In this document: piece by piece, positions 24,590-35,408 of the stretch | Numbering within the stretch: position 1 is the stretch's first letter | Layout: each line of letters starts with the position of its first letter | Assembly: GCF_022539315.1 (NCBI RefSeq) | Contig: NC_066313.1 | Coordinates: 38,105,059 to 38,169,058 of the forward strand | Length of the DNA stretch: 64,000 bases | Direction: 5' to 3' | Source of the DNA: Serinus canaria | Lineage: Eukaryota > Chordata > Aves > Passeriformes > Fringillidae | Program-made: the position numbers and the translations under genes | Notes under the pieces: model-generated | Databases searched by the model: none | The model's input: only the letters and a program-made list of their open reading frames with translations | What the model was told of the DNA's origin: nothing

Positions 24590-25440
24590 TCCATGAAATT
24601 TGGGAGTACTGAGAATTCTTCTGGATCTGATGCTACTCAACGTTTTAATCAGTAATAATAATAATATGTATATCTAGATGATGAAGTAATATCTTTACTA
24701 GTATGTTGTACATCTCAATGGAAGCATTAAAAAATGAGAAGAGGGTGCTTTTACACGGTGTTCCAGGTCCCAGGTACAAGGTCATAACTGAGCAAAACCC
24801 ATTTCAGTGCAGTGTTGAAACTGTTGGTTGTTACATGTGGGAAGCATGGCAGGGCTCAGAAGCAGAATGGAGATTATTTCCTGGAAAGCAGCAACTTAAG
24901 AAAAAATGTTAACAGAGAGAACCAGGTCAGTGTGGAAGCTCAGTATAAAGTTCAGTGAATGTTGTCACTAAATTTATAAATGTTATCAGGAAGGGAGCCA
25001 GATAACATCTGTATGTAGCATTTGTATGAATTTGAAAATTTCTTCATCCAGTTTGAAGTTTGCTTTTCATGGAAGATATGAATTTAATGATGAGAAAACA
25101 GAGGACTCCAAAAATGACTCAGTTGTACCTAAACTAATCCCTGAAGTGGGATGCTTATGGAATCCAATCTACTAGTTTATAAAAGAGGAAAAAAAGTTAC
25201 TTGATCATGCTACATATAGACTTAACTATAGAAATTATTTGGTAAGAAAAGGTTGTCCAAATCTTGCAGAAGAAGGCATAAGGAGATGCACTGCATGGGA
25301 ACTAAAGTTAGACTTATTCAGCCTTGAAATAAGATGAAGTAAATTGCATTGGTGAAGATAATTAACTATTTGAACAACTTACCAGAAGCAGGCCATGGAC
25401 TTACTACTGTTTGGAGTCTTTAAAAACTGATTAGATGGTT
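24590..25440 (+). mobile_element. Ancient CR1 LINE remnant
   Basis: The best-preserved part is the 3' end. ATTAACTATTTGAACAACTT (about 25360) then CCAGAAGCAGGCCATGGACT and TGGAGTCTTTAAAAACTGAT correspond, in order, to the 'TTAACCATTGGAACAACTTACC', 'GTGGTGGATTCTCCATC' and 'TTTAAATCAAGA' landmarks of old amniote CR1 elements. Upstream, TTCTGGATCTGATGCTACTC (about 24618) and AACGTTTTAATCAG match the 'GGTCC.GTGCTGTTCAATATCTTCATCAA' block. Between these the sequence is heavily decayed and may include unrelated insertions. It is non-coding. Confidence 0.6.
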
Positions 25441-27899
25441 CTCTTAGAAACATATTTTAATTCAGTTTCTGGAAGAAATTCTGCAGCTTATAGAGGCAGA
25501 GCATAGGGCCAGATGGTCCCTTCAAAAGGGAATGCTGGTCCCTTCTGTTCTCAGTGTCCTTGAGCGAGAAAAATGTATCTTTTATTGCTGTCTTTTTCAG
25601 AGAAGCACTCCGAGTAAGCATTTCTAGGATTAGTGAGCTGGAGGATACTCCCATGGCAGAGCTGCATTTCCAGCATCATGCAGTGTGTAAACAGCAGGCA
25701 ATAAATTTTTCTGGTTGCTCCCAGAAGACCATGTTTAGCTTACAGAACCTACATTTTGGGGGATGATGAAAAAAAGAAAGAAAGATATTATTTTGTTGCA
25801 AAGTCAATACCTATGTTGGGAGAAAAAACAAAAAGCTTCTACTTCAAAAAAACAAATTACAGCCTTTTAGACTGGTAGATATATTATTTAGAACACATCA
25901 AATCTTTGCATTGTGGAAGTCTAACAAAACCATTTTTCCAAGTATAAATATATTTTGATGGGTTGTGTCTATATGTGTTTCAATTTCCAGTTTTAATTTA
26001 TAGTATACCAAAGAAGGCTCAGCAAAAATAGGGGTTACAAAACTCAACTGAGCAAAGTTCCAAACGTCTATAGACTATTCTTTAAATTATTAATTAATAT
26101 TAATTGAGATATTTGATTTTCTACTAAATATTACATTCAAATTCTTCTTTTCTTTTTTTTTTTTAATTATTGAATTGCCATGAGTTAAAAGGAACTCCTG
26201 CAGTGCTTCTTCCATGATTATATGTGCTTTTTATCAGACTTTGTTCATCGGTGCTGGCAGCATGTTAATTAATTCAGCTGTGAGGGACCCCCTGCTATTT
26301 TACTGGGTTTTCTATTGTAAAATAAAAGAAGGACCAGAGAACAGAGAAAACACTGCTTTTGTAACCATTAGGGAATGGGAAAGTTCTTCTCTTGTGAGAT
26401 TATTTTCAGGTATGGCATCTCTGTGGATAGTCCCCATACTGTATTTTTTTTATGTCAAGCAGTGGCATTGGTTGGAGGAGGATAACATAAAGCAATGCCA
26501 TTTCATATAGACATAAAACCTCCTAAATTTTGGAAAGCAACCCATTGGTCTGTGATTACAACTGTTAGTAGAAGTGTACTAGAAACTCACTTATCTCACC
26601 TTTCAATTATTATCATATTGCTGAATTTGCCCATGTTGCTACTGACACATTGTGCAAAATGGAATCAAAACCTTGTCATTGTGGACTAAGGATACATACA
26701 GAAAGACCACTGCCCTGGTAATATCCAGGAAAAAAAAAGTCCAAGGAAGTTTTTTAGAAGATTTTAGAAAACACTTTCTACTCTGCAATGCATGTCATCC
26801 CATGTAGTGAATTCTTTCACATGTAAGTGAATTCTAAGCACTATCATCATAATGTGTGACATTCTATGATGCTACATTGTTCTCATTATTCTACTGAAAA
26901 CCCCCCTAAGCTCTTCTAAGTTATCTTGAGGTTATTTTTTGGTTGTTGGTTTGTTTCATTTCACCTGTACATGTTTAGAAACATGAACTATTTTTTGAGA
27001 TGCTCTTGGAACTCCTGATTGAAAACTTTGTGAATCCACGTTTTTCATACTATGAAAAGGTAAAATATCTGTGAATCAAATATACCAATATAAGTTGATA
27101 TAGAAAGGAACTAGAAAAACCTTGTATCAAGAGAAGCTGTATTTCTTAATTTTCTTGATACTCTTGAAAGACCTCACAGTTCACAGGAAAAATTCCAGCG
27201 CCTTAGAGTTAATAGCCATCCTCCCCTCCTGGTTTGGATCTCTTAGGGAAGAATTTTACCTGTAAACCCAATTCATCTCTCATTTACTCTACTTTTAAAC
27301 TGACACAGAAATGTTCTTTGCAATGCTAGTAATTAATCCTAAAGGGATTTGATGTAATTTCTTTTGGCTTCCTTCCCCCACCCCCTCCCAGTCTTGGGGA
27401 GAACAAAAGCAGTTCAGCTCACTTGTTTTTCCATTCACAAGTCCTTCACACAGTAAAAAAATAGCAAAAAGAAGCTGAATGTGAAAAGTAGCAACTAATT
27501 CTCACATTGCTGTTCTGAGAACTTGCTAATTGCCTCACAAAACTCAGTTGTCTCACTTTAATTTCAATGAAGACTTGACAAAAGATCACAGGTTTCAGTA
27601 AAATAATTGTATTATATTAATTGGGATACTAGGACTAATTAAACTCTGCTTTGCATTGTTTTCAACAGCAAAAGAAAGAAATTCAGTATCATAGTTTTAC
27701 GTGGTGAGCAGAGACAATGGACTATGTTTTTAATGTAATTATTTTGAATCCGTTGTACAATGGGAAGCTGTAAAGATTTAAAGAGCACAAATTCCCTAAA
27801 CACTGTCAAGGGAGGATCTTCCCATAAAATGAGCCACCACAGCAGAAACTTGACATAAGCACTGTAAGGCAAACAGGAAGGTGTCAATTCTTGGCCTAA
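25441..27899. other. Unannotated interval
   Basis: No recognised gene or repeat. The 98-codon frame at 26214-26510 is not recognised and lacks supporting context. AT-rich palindromic sequence lies at about 26085-26110. Confidence 0.45.
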
Positions 27900-28265
27900 C
27901 AGAGGTGAAGGTTTGGAATTAGCATACTGGACAAAAATTCCACTGTGGAGACTATGGGAAAGAAAACAACTGCTTACATCCATGCCAACCCAAGTTCTGG
28001 AAACATCTGGGACCACCCTGTGGATACTCAAAACTTAGGCTGTATGAAAATGGTACCTGCAAAAGAATGACTCCAGATCCCTCACCACTGAGAAGACCAT
28101 GATGAAGAAGGACCAGCAGGATGCCACAGGATCCACTGGGTGGTGATATCTTTCTACTTAATCTGTCTGTCTGTCTTTCTCTCTCTCTCTCTCTTTCTGT
28201 CTCCCTTTTTCCTGTTTCTTTCCATCTCTTTTCCTCACATTTACTGTTAAATAAAACCATACCAT
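27900..28265 (+). mobile_element. Possible LTR (3' part), unassigned type
   Basis: A moderately GC-rich stretch with repeated AGGACCAGCAGGATGCCACA-like phrases is followed by a (TCTG)n/(CT)n tract and then, at about 28247-28258, TTAAATAAAACC, which contains an AATAAA polyadenylation signal. That order (unique U3-like sequence, CT-rich tract, AATAAA) is what I expect from some avian ERVL-like LTRs. No TG start, CA end or target-site duplication could be fixed, so this is a tentative call. Confidence 0.35.
28158..28212. repeat. (TCTG)n/(CT)n simple repeat
   Basis: TCTG units pass into a CT run and then TTTCTGTCTCCC. It is simple sequence within the possible LTR. A minus-strand frame through it encodes only an Arg/Glu repeat and is artefactual. 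Confidence 0.9.
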
Positions 28266-30779
28266 TGACTTTGGTCTATGCAAAAAAGCATCTTAATTTG
28301 GGCATCTTAATATTAAAATACTCAGTTTATAGCAAATAACAATAGTCAGATTATAACAAAAGGTTAAGGAGACTATAGTCCTCTCAAGCCATTGTACAAG
28401 TATGACAGTAAATGGTCACATCAAATCTAACTTCAGTGTCTTGTAGGTAGTATTGCATGATGTCTCACATGAGGAGTGGTCATCTAATCCTAAAATGTGA
28501 TTTCAAGCTTGTTACACAGCAATAGGAGACAGAGTGCATTTGGTCAAAAAGTATTTAGAAATAAGGCATATCTCCTAATTTATCAGCTATAACTTGGTTA
28601 GTCACAATCATCATGGCCGTTAGGCAGTGGGCTTTTCATATATTTAAGATTTTCTTATAAACAATTTACATCAAAAAAGTCACATATTTTTTCTCAATGT
28701 CTCCCCACAGATAGTTGTCAAACTAGTGGGAAATCATTTAATGAATCAAGGACTGGCATATTTTTTCCTGAATTTCTAAATTTTTAGCAATAAGAAAAAT
28801 TGATTAAGACCTTCCCTCCCTCCCCTTCCCCCACCATGGTTTTGATTTAGCTTAGATTTTGATTTGGCGCTAAGAGTAGGATATACTTGATGAAGTTATT
28901 TTCCTCTCTGTAATCTCACTTGCTGAGCCTGATGCAGTTAGCGTGCACTCAGACTACCTCAGCCTGTACAGAACAAGAATGGTATGTGATCAGTTCATTC
29001 ACAAAGTATGGAGGGAGAAAAGACTCATCATCTCCCTGAGACTGTTTGATTTTATTTCTAACAGAGGCTCATTTCTCATTTGCCTGAGACTATTTGAACT
29101 TCTTTCTAGTGAACAAACTTAAATTGCTCCTCTATATGGCATTCTGGCATGGACTGATGAGATATCTCTTGGTCTTTCCTGAAGTAGCCGATCAATTTCA
29201 CGTAAAAAGTTTCAGAATACTTTTGAGAGACCTGGAAAAGCCATCACTTAAGGCCTTCAGTTTCAAGGAATCAGAGAATAAATGTGCCTTCCATCACCAG
29301 TTTAGAAGAATGTAACACTATCAAGCACAAAACAGAATTTCTTTCATGTTGAAGAGAGACTGAATACTATCATGAGCTGTGACTATTATGATAGTTTCTG
29401 GCTTCAAATAAATAAGTTGCAGTGTGCACAAATAAAGGAGAAATTTGAACAAAATTTTATCAGACATTGAGTAAAATAATTTTTTGACTACTAACTTTCC
29501 CCATTTTAAAATATTTTTTTCTTCTAAGCTCTAATACAGAAGGAGTATTTTTTTTTCTAAATGTCAGACTACTGAAGTTCATGTTTTGCCATTTATCTTA
29601 CCAAGAGGCTGAAGCCTAGATCCACCCTCTTAAGAAACTATTTTGCAATTATCTCAACAGAACTAAGTTTCCTGTGAGCCTCAACTTCTAAGTTGTTACT
29701 ATGAGAAATCACAGTCTTTTTCCAAATTAAACTTTTGGCTTGTTCTAAGCAGGACTATTGAACAGAGATAATTTCACAACTTTTAAAATAAGTTGCCTAT
29801 TGTAAATATATGAAACAATAACACTTCTGCTGATGGTTTCTTAAAAGTGTGGAAAAAACTAGGAGGTTTAGGCCAGCTGACATTAATTTTGTTAACTTTG
29901 CTACAAGTCAAAAGTAGCTATTACTGGTGAAGTCTAAGCATGTCTTACTGAGAAGAGTCTTGTGTGAGCTGACAGCCAAAGGACAAATTTCATGTCCTTC
30001 AGAAAGAATTCCTGAGCTGAATCATATCCATATTTTAATGAACCATAACAGTTTCAGAAGAATATGTTTGGAAAAGGAGCCCGATACACAAAATATCAGT
30101 AAGAGTATAAGAAATCTATAAATAGAGGGACAGGCAGGAACCACAGATTTATATGTATGTCTTTATTTCCATTTTATTCCTTTTTGACATGAAAAAGTAG
30201 TTTAAAAAAATATTGGTATATTAGTTGGTTGGTTTTTTGCCACAGGAAAAAGGAAAGATCAAAGGATAGGCAATCTATGATTCCCACTACTTTACAGTAT
30301 TGAGAAACAGGATATGCTGAGAATATTACATATATCTAACACCACTGTTGGTATTTCTAGTTAGTATTTCTTTCAAAATCTATGGATGTATTTCATCCAA
30401 TCCATATGCATCACAATCCTTGTGTTTACTTGTTCACTTGCATCATATAGATGTGCTGCACAAGCCTGCAGTAGAAACATTACAAAAGTTATGAGAACAA
30501 ATGAGAAGAAGCACTATTTTTAGATCTGCAATAATTTTGCAGTGGAACTGTGTGTCATACAGCAAACTGGGTGCAGTTAATAACTGAAATTTATGTGGTA
30601 AAGGGCTATCACTAATTAGGTTAGTTGTCATGAAGTATAAGGGGTTTTAAAATGTTTTTTTTAATATGTGTTTGCTTTGTATCTATAAACTTTAGCATGG
30701 GCTCTTTGTTAATATGAAGGTTTTGTTTCTAGGAAGATAATCTTAATAAAATTAGGCTTTAACAAAGGGAATTAATTGA
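28266..30779. other. Unannotated interval
   Basis: No gene or repeat family is recognised. It is AT-rich throughout, with a short C/T-rich run at about 28811-28832. Confidence 0.45.
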
Positions 30780-31440
30780 AACACGTAACTGGGAATCAAT
30801 GATAACTAATCTGAAGTCCTGAAGAGAACAACCTCTTGATGCCTTCTGGGTTAATATTTTAATCAACAACTCAAAAGACATTAAATAGGCCCTGATGAAG
30901 TTTTTAGAAGGCATGAAAACGGAAGGAAAAAGAAGTAATACAAAAGTTGGGTCTGAATCAGTTCATAGCATGCATATTTTGTTACAGAGGTAAATAGATA
31001 CACACACCTGAGTGTGTAGGGAAAAGACATAAGATTTTGAGAAACAGATGTCTAGGGAATGGAGGAGGCACAGGGAGGCTTCTGAGTACCCACAGTTGAT
31101 AAATAACTGAACATCATATTCCAAGTAGATATTTTGAACAACTAGATTAATATGCCATAGTAATGTGCAAAGAGCTAAACACTGAGTATCTTTAAGCATT
31201 ACATTTTTTTTCTTTATTTGGTCATTCCATTACACTCCAGAATCCATTACCAGTTCTGACATACATTTTAAAAGGTTACTGAAAAATTGAAGGCTCAGAG
31301 GAGAACCAAAATACATGAAGGATTATAAAATACACTCCAATGAAACACTCAGGTAGTTTAGTCTATTATACTATCAAAGAAATGGTTATGATTGTTATGG
31401 TCTATGAATGCTTATGCTTGTTAATAGAGAAAAAATAGTC
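30780..31440 (+). mobile_element. Ancient CR1 LINE remnant
   Basis: GCCTTCTGGGTTAATATTTT then AATCAACAACTCAAAAGACA (about 30841-30880) and GCCCTGATGAAGTTTTTAGA (about 30889) follow the old CR1 order 'GTTCAATATTTTCATCAATGACCT', 'GATAAAGTTTGCAGATGAC'. Later, TTACTGAAAAATTGAAGGCT then CAGAGGAGAACCAAAATACA and TGAAGGATTATAAAA (about 31276-31330) match the 'GAAAAATTGGAGAGGGTTCAGAGAAGAGC' region. The catalytic motif region is mutated and many small indels are present. It belongs to the same old layer as 16195-16545 and 24590-25440. Confidence 0.6.
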
Positions 31441-33282
31441 ACTTGCTAATGAAAACCCCTTGAATTTAGAACCAAACGCATTACAGTCATATAGCAAGAA
31501 ATAGCAGCTAACTTCAAAATGAAATAAGTTGCTCATTTTTTTTTTTAAAGTTAACATACTTGACTACTTAAATACCTTATCAAGAGTTGTGATGACTCTC
31601 TCTTTTCAAATCAGGAAAAGATTTTTTGTTTTTTTAAGGTAAATTAAGCATAGATTTTGAACTTCTGACAGGATTTAACTCAGGGAATACGGTGTATTGG
31701 AAAACAGACTAGCATCAAAATCCATTCTTCATTGCATTTTCCCAACTGAAAAGTTAAGCTTTAACAATCAATGTTAAAGCTTAACTTTAAGAAAGAAAAC
31801 TCTTCAGTTTTCTTATTCCGGAAACAGTTTCTGCCACACGATCTCTGGATGTCATGCAATAGCCACTACATTGTCATAGCTGATTCACAGAAATGTGGAT
31901 TCCTGATAGGTTGAAACATTATAAGTTTGCTTAAGTCTAATATTCCACCCCAGTTTCAGAGTGTTTCATTTGTAAGTAAATTACACCACTAAACAAGGAT
32001 TAGTCATTTATATATATCATGTATTATATTGTAGAATAAATGTAAATTTTTAAAAACCCTACAACCAGTAAATAGTATTACTTCCCAGAAGGTTCCTGTC
32101 TTAACCAGAATAATTCAGCATGTGATGTCAGAGCTGAATAAAAATTCTAAACCTCAAGGGATAAAATCTATCATTCTCTTTACTGGACACTATTTTGTCT
32201 TCAAAGTTTACATTGTAACATTCTTGGTTGAAAGTTTTCCCTTTTTAACATGCACTGATTCTGAAAAAACAGGGCTTTGTATTTAAATATTTTATGTGCA
32301 TAAGATAATAAGTTTTCTTAATGTTTAACATAGGTTTTTACAGCATACCCACTGTCATCATAATTGAGGATTTTTCTTTTGGTACTCATTCTCATGTATT
32401 GAAGCATTTTTTTTTGGCATTTTTAGTTTCCTAAATACAAGCAATAAACTGCCATTAGAGGTATCTCTAAAGAGAGATATGCATCTAAAGATATCTAAAG
32501 ATATTATTGAAGACATATTTCTGGGGAAATATAATACACTTTACTCAAGTATGCAGTCAAAATTTAGAAAGACCGAAACATTTTCATCTAACCTGTTTCA
32601 AAAAGATCCATTCAACACACAATCACATTCCAATTTACCTGATTGTCTGTGATTTGGTTTCATTTTGTATCTATACAAAGAATCACATTGTTTTTATACT
32701 AAATCATTCGCCCATCTCAACATCTCCCTTAGAGATATGTAAATGAGAAAAAGAACATTGTTTTTTCAAGACAGCTGAAAAAAATGTACTTGATATCCTT
32801 CAATATTATTTATTTCACATATTCTTTTCCTTTTCTACATTTTCAATGTATCTGTCTTGTTCTGTTTCAATATCTTAAAAAAAAAACCCCAAACTGGACA
32901 ATTCAGTTCAGGAACATCTGTTGTAGGTGTTATTTTTATTATAGTACCACACTTTGCCTATTTTCTAACTTTTTCTAATTTTTCTTTCATGAAATTCAAA
33001 CATATCCACTCATACCAAGTATCTGCATTCTTTCACCAGCCATCTGTTAATTCACCATCAAACACCAAAAAACCCATCTCATTTGTTTTTTAAATTTACA
33101 CATTTTCATACTGCTTTGACTTTTTGAGAGAGCTGACAATCTTGAAAATAGCCTTGTATACTGGTGAAATTATCAGCGCAAGTTGCGTTTCTTAAAATAT
33201 TTCAAGTTTGTCAAAGCTGTATAAGGATGTAAAAGATAGTTTTTTTCTGACAACTTCAAAGAATGATGGAGTTATACAATAT
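31441..33282. other. Unannotated interval with one hairpin
   Basis: AT-rich DNA with no recognised gene. It contains the perfect hairpin at 31750-31788 and short AAAGATATCT-type repeats near 32485-32505. Confidence 0.45.
31750..31788. repeat. Perfect 17-bp hairpin
   Basis: The arm AAAGTTAAGCTTTAACA (31750-31766), loop ATCAA, and exact reverse-complement arm (31772-31788). Each arm also contains the HindIII palindrome AAGCTT. There is no further pairing outside the stem, so a microRNA precursor is unlikely. Confidence 0.95.
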
Positions 33283-34310
33283 TAGATTCACAGAAACATA
33301 TTTAAAGGTCATCTAGTCCAACCACCATGGACAAGAGTATATTTCAGTGCAACAGGCATCTCAGCCTTATCCAGCCTCACCTTGAACATTTCCAAGGAGG
33401 GACGTCCACAAAATGTCTGGAAAACCTGCTCCTGTGTCATCATTAACAAAAAATTATTTCTTGTATTCAACCTAAATCTACTTTCTTTCAGTTTAAAACC
33501 ATTGCCCTTTGTCCTATCATTACAAGTCCTGATAAAAAGGTTTCCTTCTTATTTCTTAAAAGTCCCCTTTAAGTATCAAATGATCTTAGTAAAGTCTCTT
33601 CAGAGTCTTCTGTAATCCAGGATAAACAGAGCCAGGTCTCTCTCAGCCTGACTTCACAGGAGAGGTGTTCTGCCCTTTGATTATTCCTGTGGCCCTCCTC
33701 TGGATCTACTCCAAGGAGTTCATGTCTTTTCTTGTGTTGGAACCCCAGAACTGGATGCAGCATTTCAGGTGGGGTGTCCCAAGAGTGGACCAGAGAGGGA
33801 GTATCACATCCCTCATCATGCTGAACACACTTCTCTCACGAAACCCAGGCTACAGGTACAAGTGCACATTGCCAGCTTATGTACATTTTTCACCCACTGA
33901 TACCCTTAAGGCTCTTTACAGGGCTGCTTCAGTCATTTCATCCCCATCTGTACCAATACTGGAGACTGCTCTGACCCATGTACAGAACCTTGCACTTGTC
34001 TTTGTTGAACTTAATGAGGTTCACACGAGTTCACTCCCCAAACCTCTCAAGGTTGCTCTGAATGACTCCCTGCCCACCTAGCAAATCAGCTGCACTACTC
34101 ATCTTGGTGTCATCTGCAAACCTGCTCAGGGTGCACTTAATCCCACTGTCTGTGCCATTGATGAAGATATTAAATAGTGTTGGTTCCTGTACAGACCCTG
34201 GGAGGACAGCACTGGTTGCTGACTTCCACCTATATGTTAGGTTCTTGTCTAAAGCCCTTTGGACATAGCCATGCAGACAAATCCTAGCCCAGATAATAGT
34301 TCATACACAC
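33283..34310 (-). mobile_element. CR1 LINE, antisense, 3' half (split by an LTR)
   Basis: Reading left to right gives the antisense CR1 3' end: GATTCACAGAAACATATTTA then AAGGTCATCTAGTCCAACCA (33283-33325), then CCTCACCTTGAACATTTCCA, TTGCCCTTTGTCCTATCATT, CTCCTCTGGATCTACTCCAA, and further on GTCATCTGCAAACCTGCTCA then GGGTGCACTTAATCCCACTG (about 34110-34150). This is the expected antisense order through ORF2. The element resumes at 34894 after the LTR. Frames on the minus strand are broken by indels, so it is inactive. The 3' end is at the left, and the GATTCTGTG tail is reduced to a partial match. Confidence 0.92.
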
Positions 34311-34893
34311 TGTAGTTTAGCCAGAGATGGCAATTAAGCTCCACGCAGACACTCACTATCTCCTCCATCACTGGGCTGGGGCAGAAAGCTGGAATGGTGA
34401 AAGAGAGAAAACTCCTAGGCTGAGGTAAAGACAGTTTAGTGGGTAAAGCAAAAGCCATGCACACAAGGAAAGCAAAACAAGAAATTCATTCACTACTTTC
34501 CATGGTCAGGCAGCTGTTCAGTCATCCCCAATACATCAGGGCTACATCACACACAATGCTGACTTGGGAAGACAAACACCCCCACTCTGAGCATCACCCC
34601 TCTCCTCCTTCTCCCTAGCTTTATGTACAGAGCATGATTTCCCATGGTTTGAAACATCTCTGTGATTATTTGGGGTCATGTCTCCCAGCTGTCTCCCCTC
34701 CTAACATCTTGAGCACCCCAGCTTCCTTGCTGGTGGGGCAGTACAAGTAGAAAGGTCCGTGATGCGCTACAAGTCTTTCTCAGCACTAACAACATTATTT
34801 CTATATTATCAACACTGTTTTCAGCCCAAATCCAAAACATTGACCCATACTAGCTACTATGAAGAATAATCAACCAGCTCTTCCCATCAAAAC
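34311..34893 (+). mobile_element. Solo LTR (type A) inserted in a CR1
   Basis: It starts TGTAGTTTAGCCAGAGATGG and then CAATTAAGCTCCACGCAG, and carries AGGTAAAGACAGTTTAGTGG, GTTCAGTCATCCCCAATACA, ACAGAGCATGATTTCCCATG, CCCCAGCTTCCTTGCTGGTG, ATTATCAACACTGTTTTCAG and TACTAGCTACTATGAAGAAT, matching the order in the 23279 and 38559 copies. The 3' boundary is set where antisense CR1 sequence resumes (TAAGTCTCTAATTTA at 34896). The terminal CA is not preserved and no target-site duplication is visible (CACAC on the left, TTAAG on the right). There is no internal retroviral sequence. Confidence 0.88.
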
Positions 34894-35408
34894 CTTAAGT
34901 CTCTAATTTAAAGGCAGGTACATTGTGATGGACTGCATCAAAGTCCTTACAGAAATCTAGGTAGATGACATCTGTAGCTGTTCCCCTCTCAAGGGAAGCA
35001 GTGACTCCACTGTAGGCCACTAGATCAGTCAGGCACAATTTGCCCTTGGTGAAGCCATTATGGCAGTCTCTAATCACCTCCCCGTCTTCCATATATTTTG
35101 ACATATCTCAGAAGGAATCTGTTCCATGGTCTTACCAGTCAGAGAGGTAAGGCTGACTGGTCACTAATTTTCTGGGTATCCCTTTTTAACCCTTTTTAAG
35201 AATGGGGGCAATAGTGTGCCTTCTTCAGTCACTAGGGACTTTACTTGAATGCCACAGCTTTTGAAATATGATAGAAAATGATTCAACACCTACCCCATCT
35301 CAGTCCCTCAGCATCCTGGGGTTTATCTCATCTAGTCCCATGGACTTAGGTACATACAGATTCCTTAGGTGATCTCAAACCTGACTTTCATTCATGATAG
35401 GAGGACCA
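34894..35408 (-). mobile_element. CR1 LINE, antisense, reverse-transcriptase part (continuation)
   Basis: This is the 5'-ward continuation of the CR1 at 33283-34310. The minus-strand translation of 34895-35104 contains GFTKGKLCLTDLVAYSGVT and ATDVIYLDFCKDFDAVHH, the CR1 reverse-transcriptase block around the first catalytic aspartate (family pattern: GFTKGKSC, then DVIYLDLCKAFDTVPH). Past 35105, antisense CR1 continues with GGTCTTACCAGTCAGAGAGG, TTAACCCTTTTTAAGAATGG and CATCTAGTCCCATGGACTTA up to about 35408. The upstream ORF1 and endonuclease domains are absent, the usual 5' truncation. The host frame has stops and is not functional. Confidence 0.93.

Noticed and set aside
27952..28339. Frames with Arg/Glu or Ser/Leu runs
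   Set aside because: They arise from the TCTG/CT simple repeat.
33665..34081. 138-codon plus-strand frame
   Set aside because: It is the non-coding strand of the antisense CR1. The similarity is to CR1 DNA, not to a host protein.
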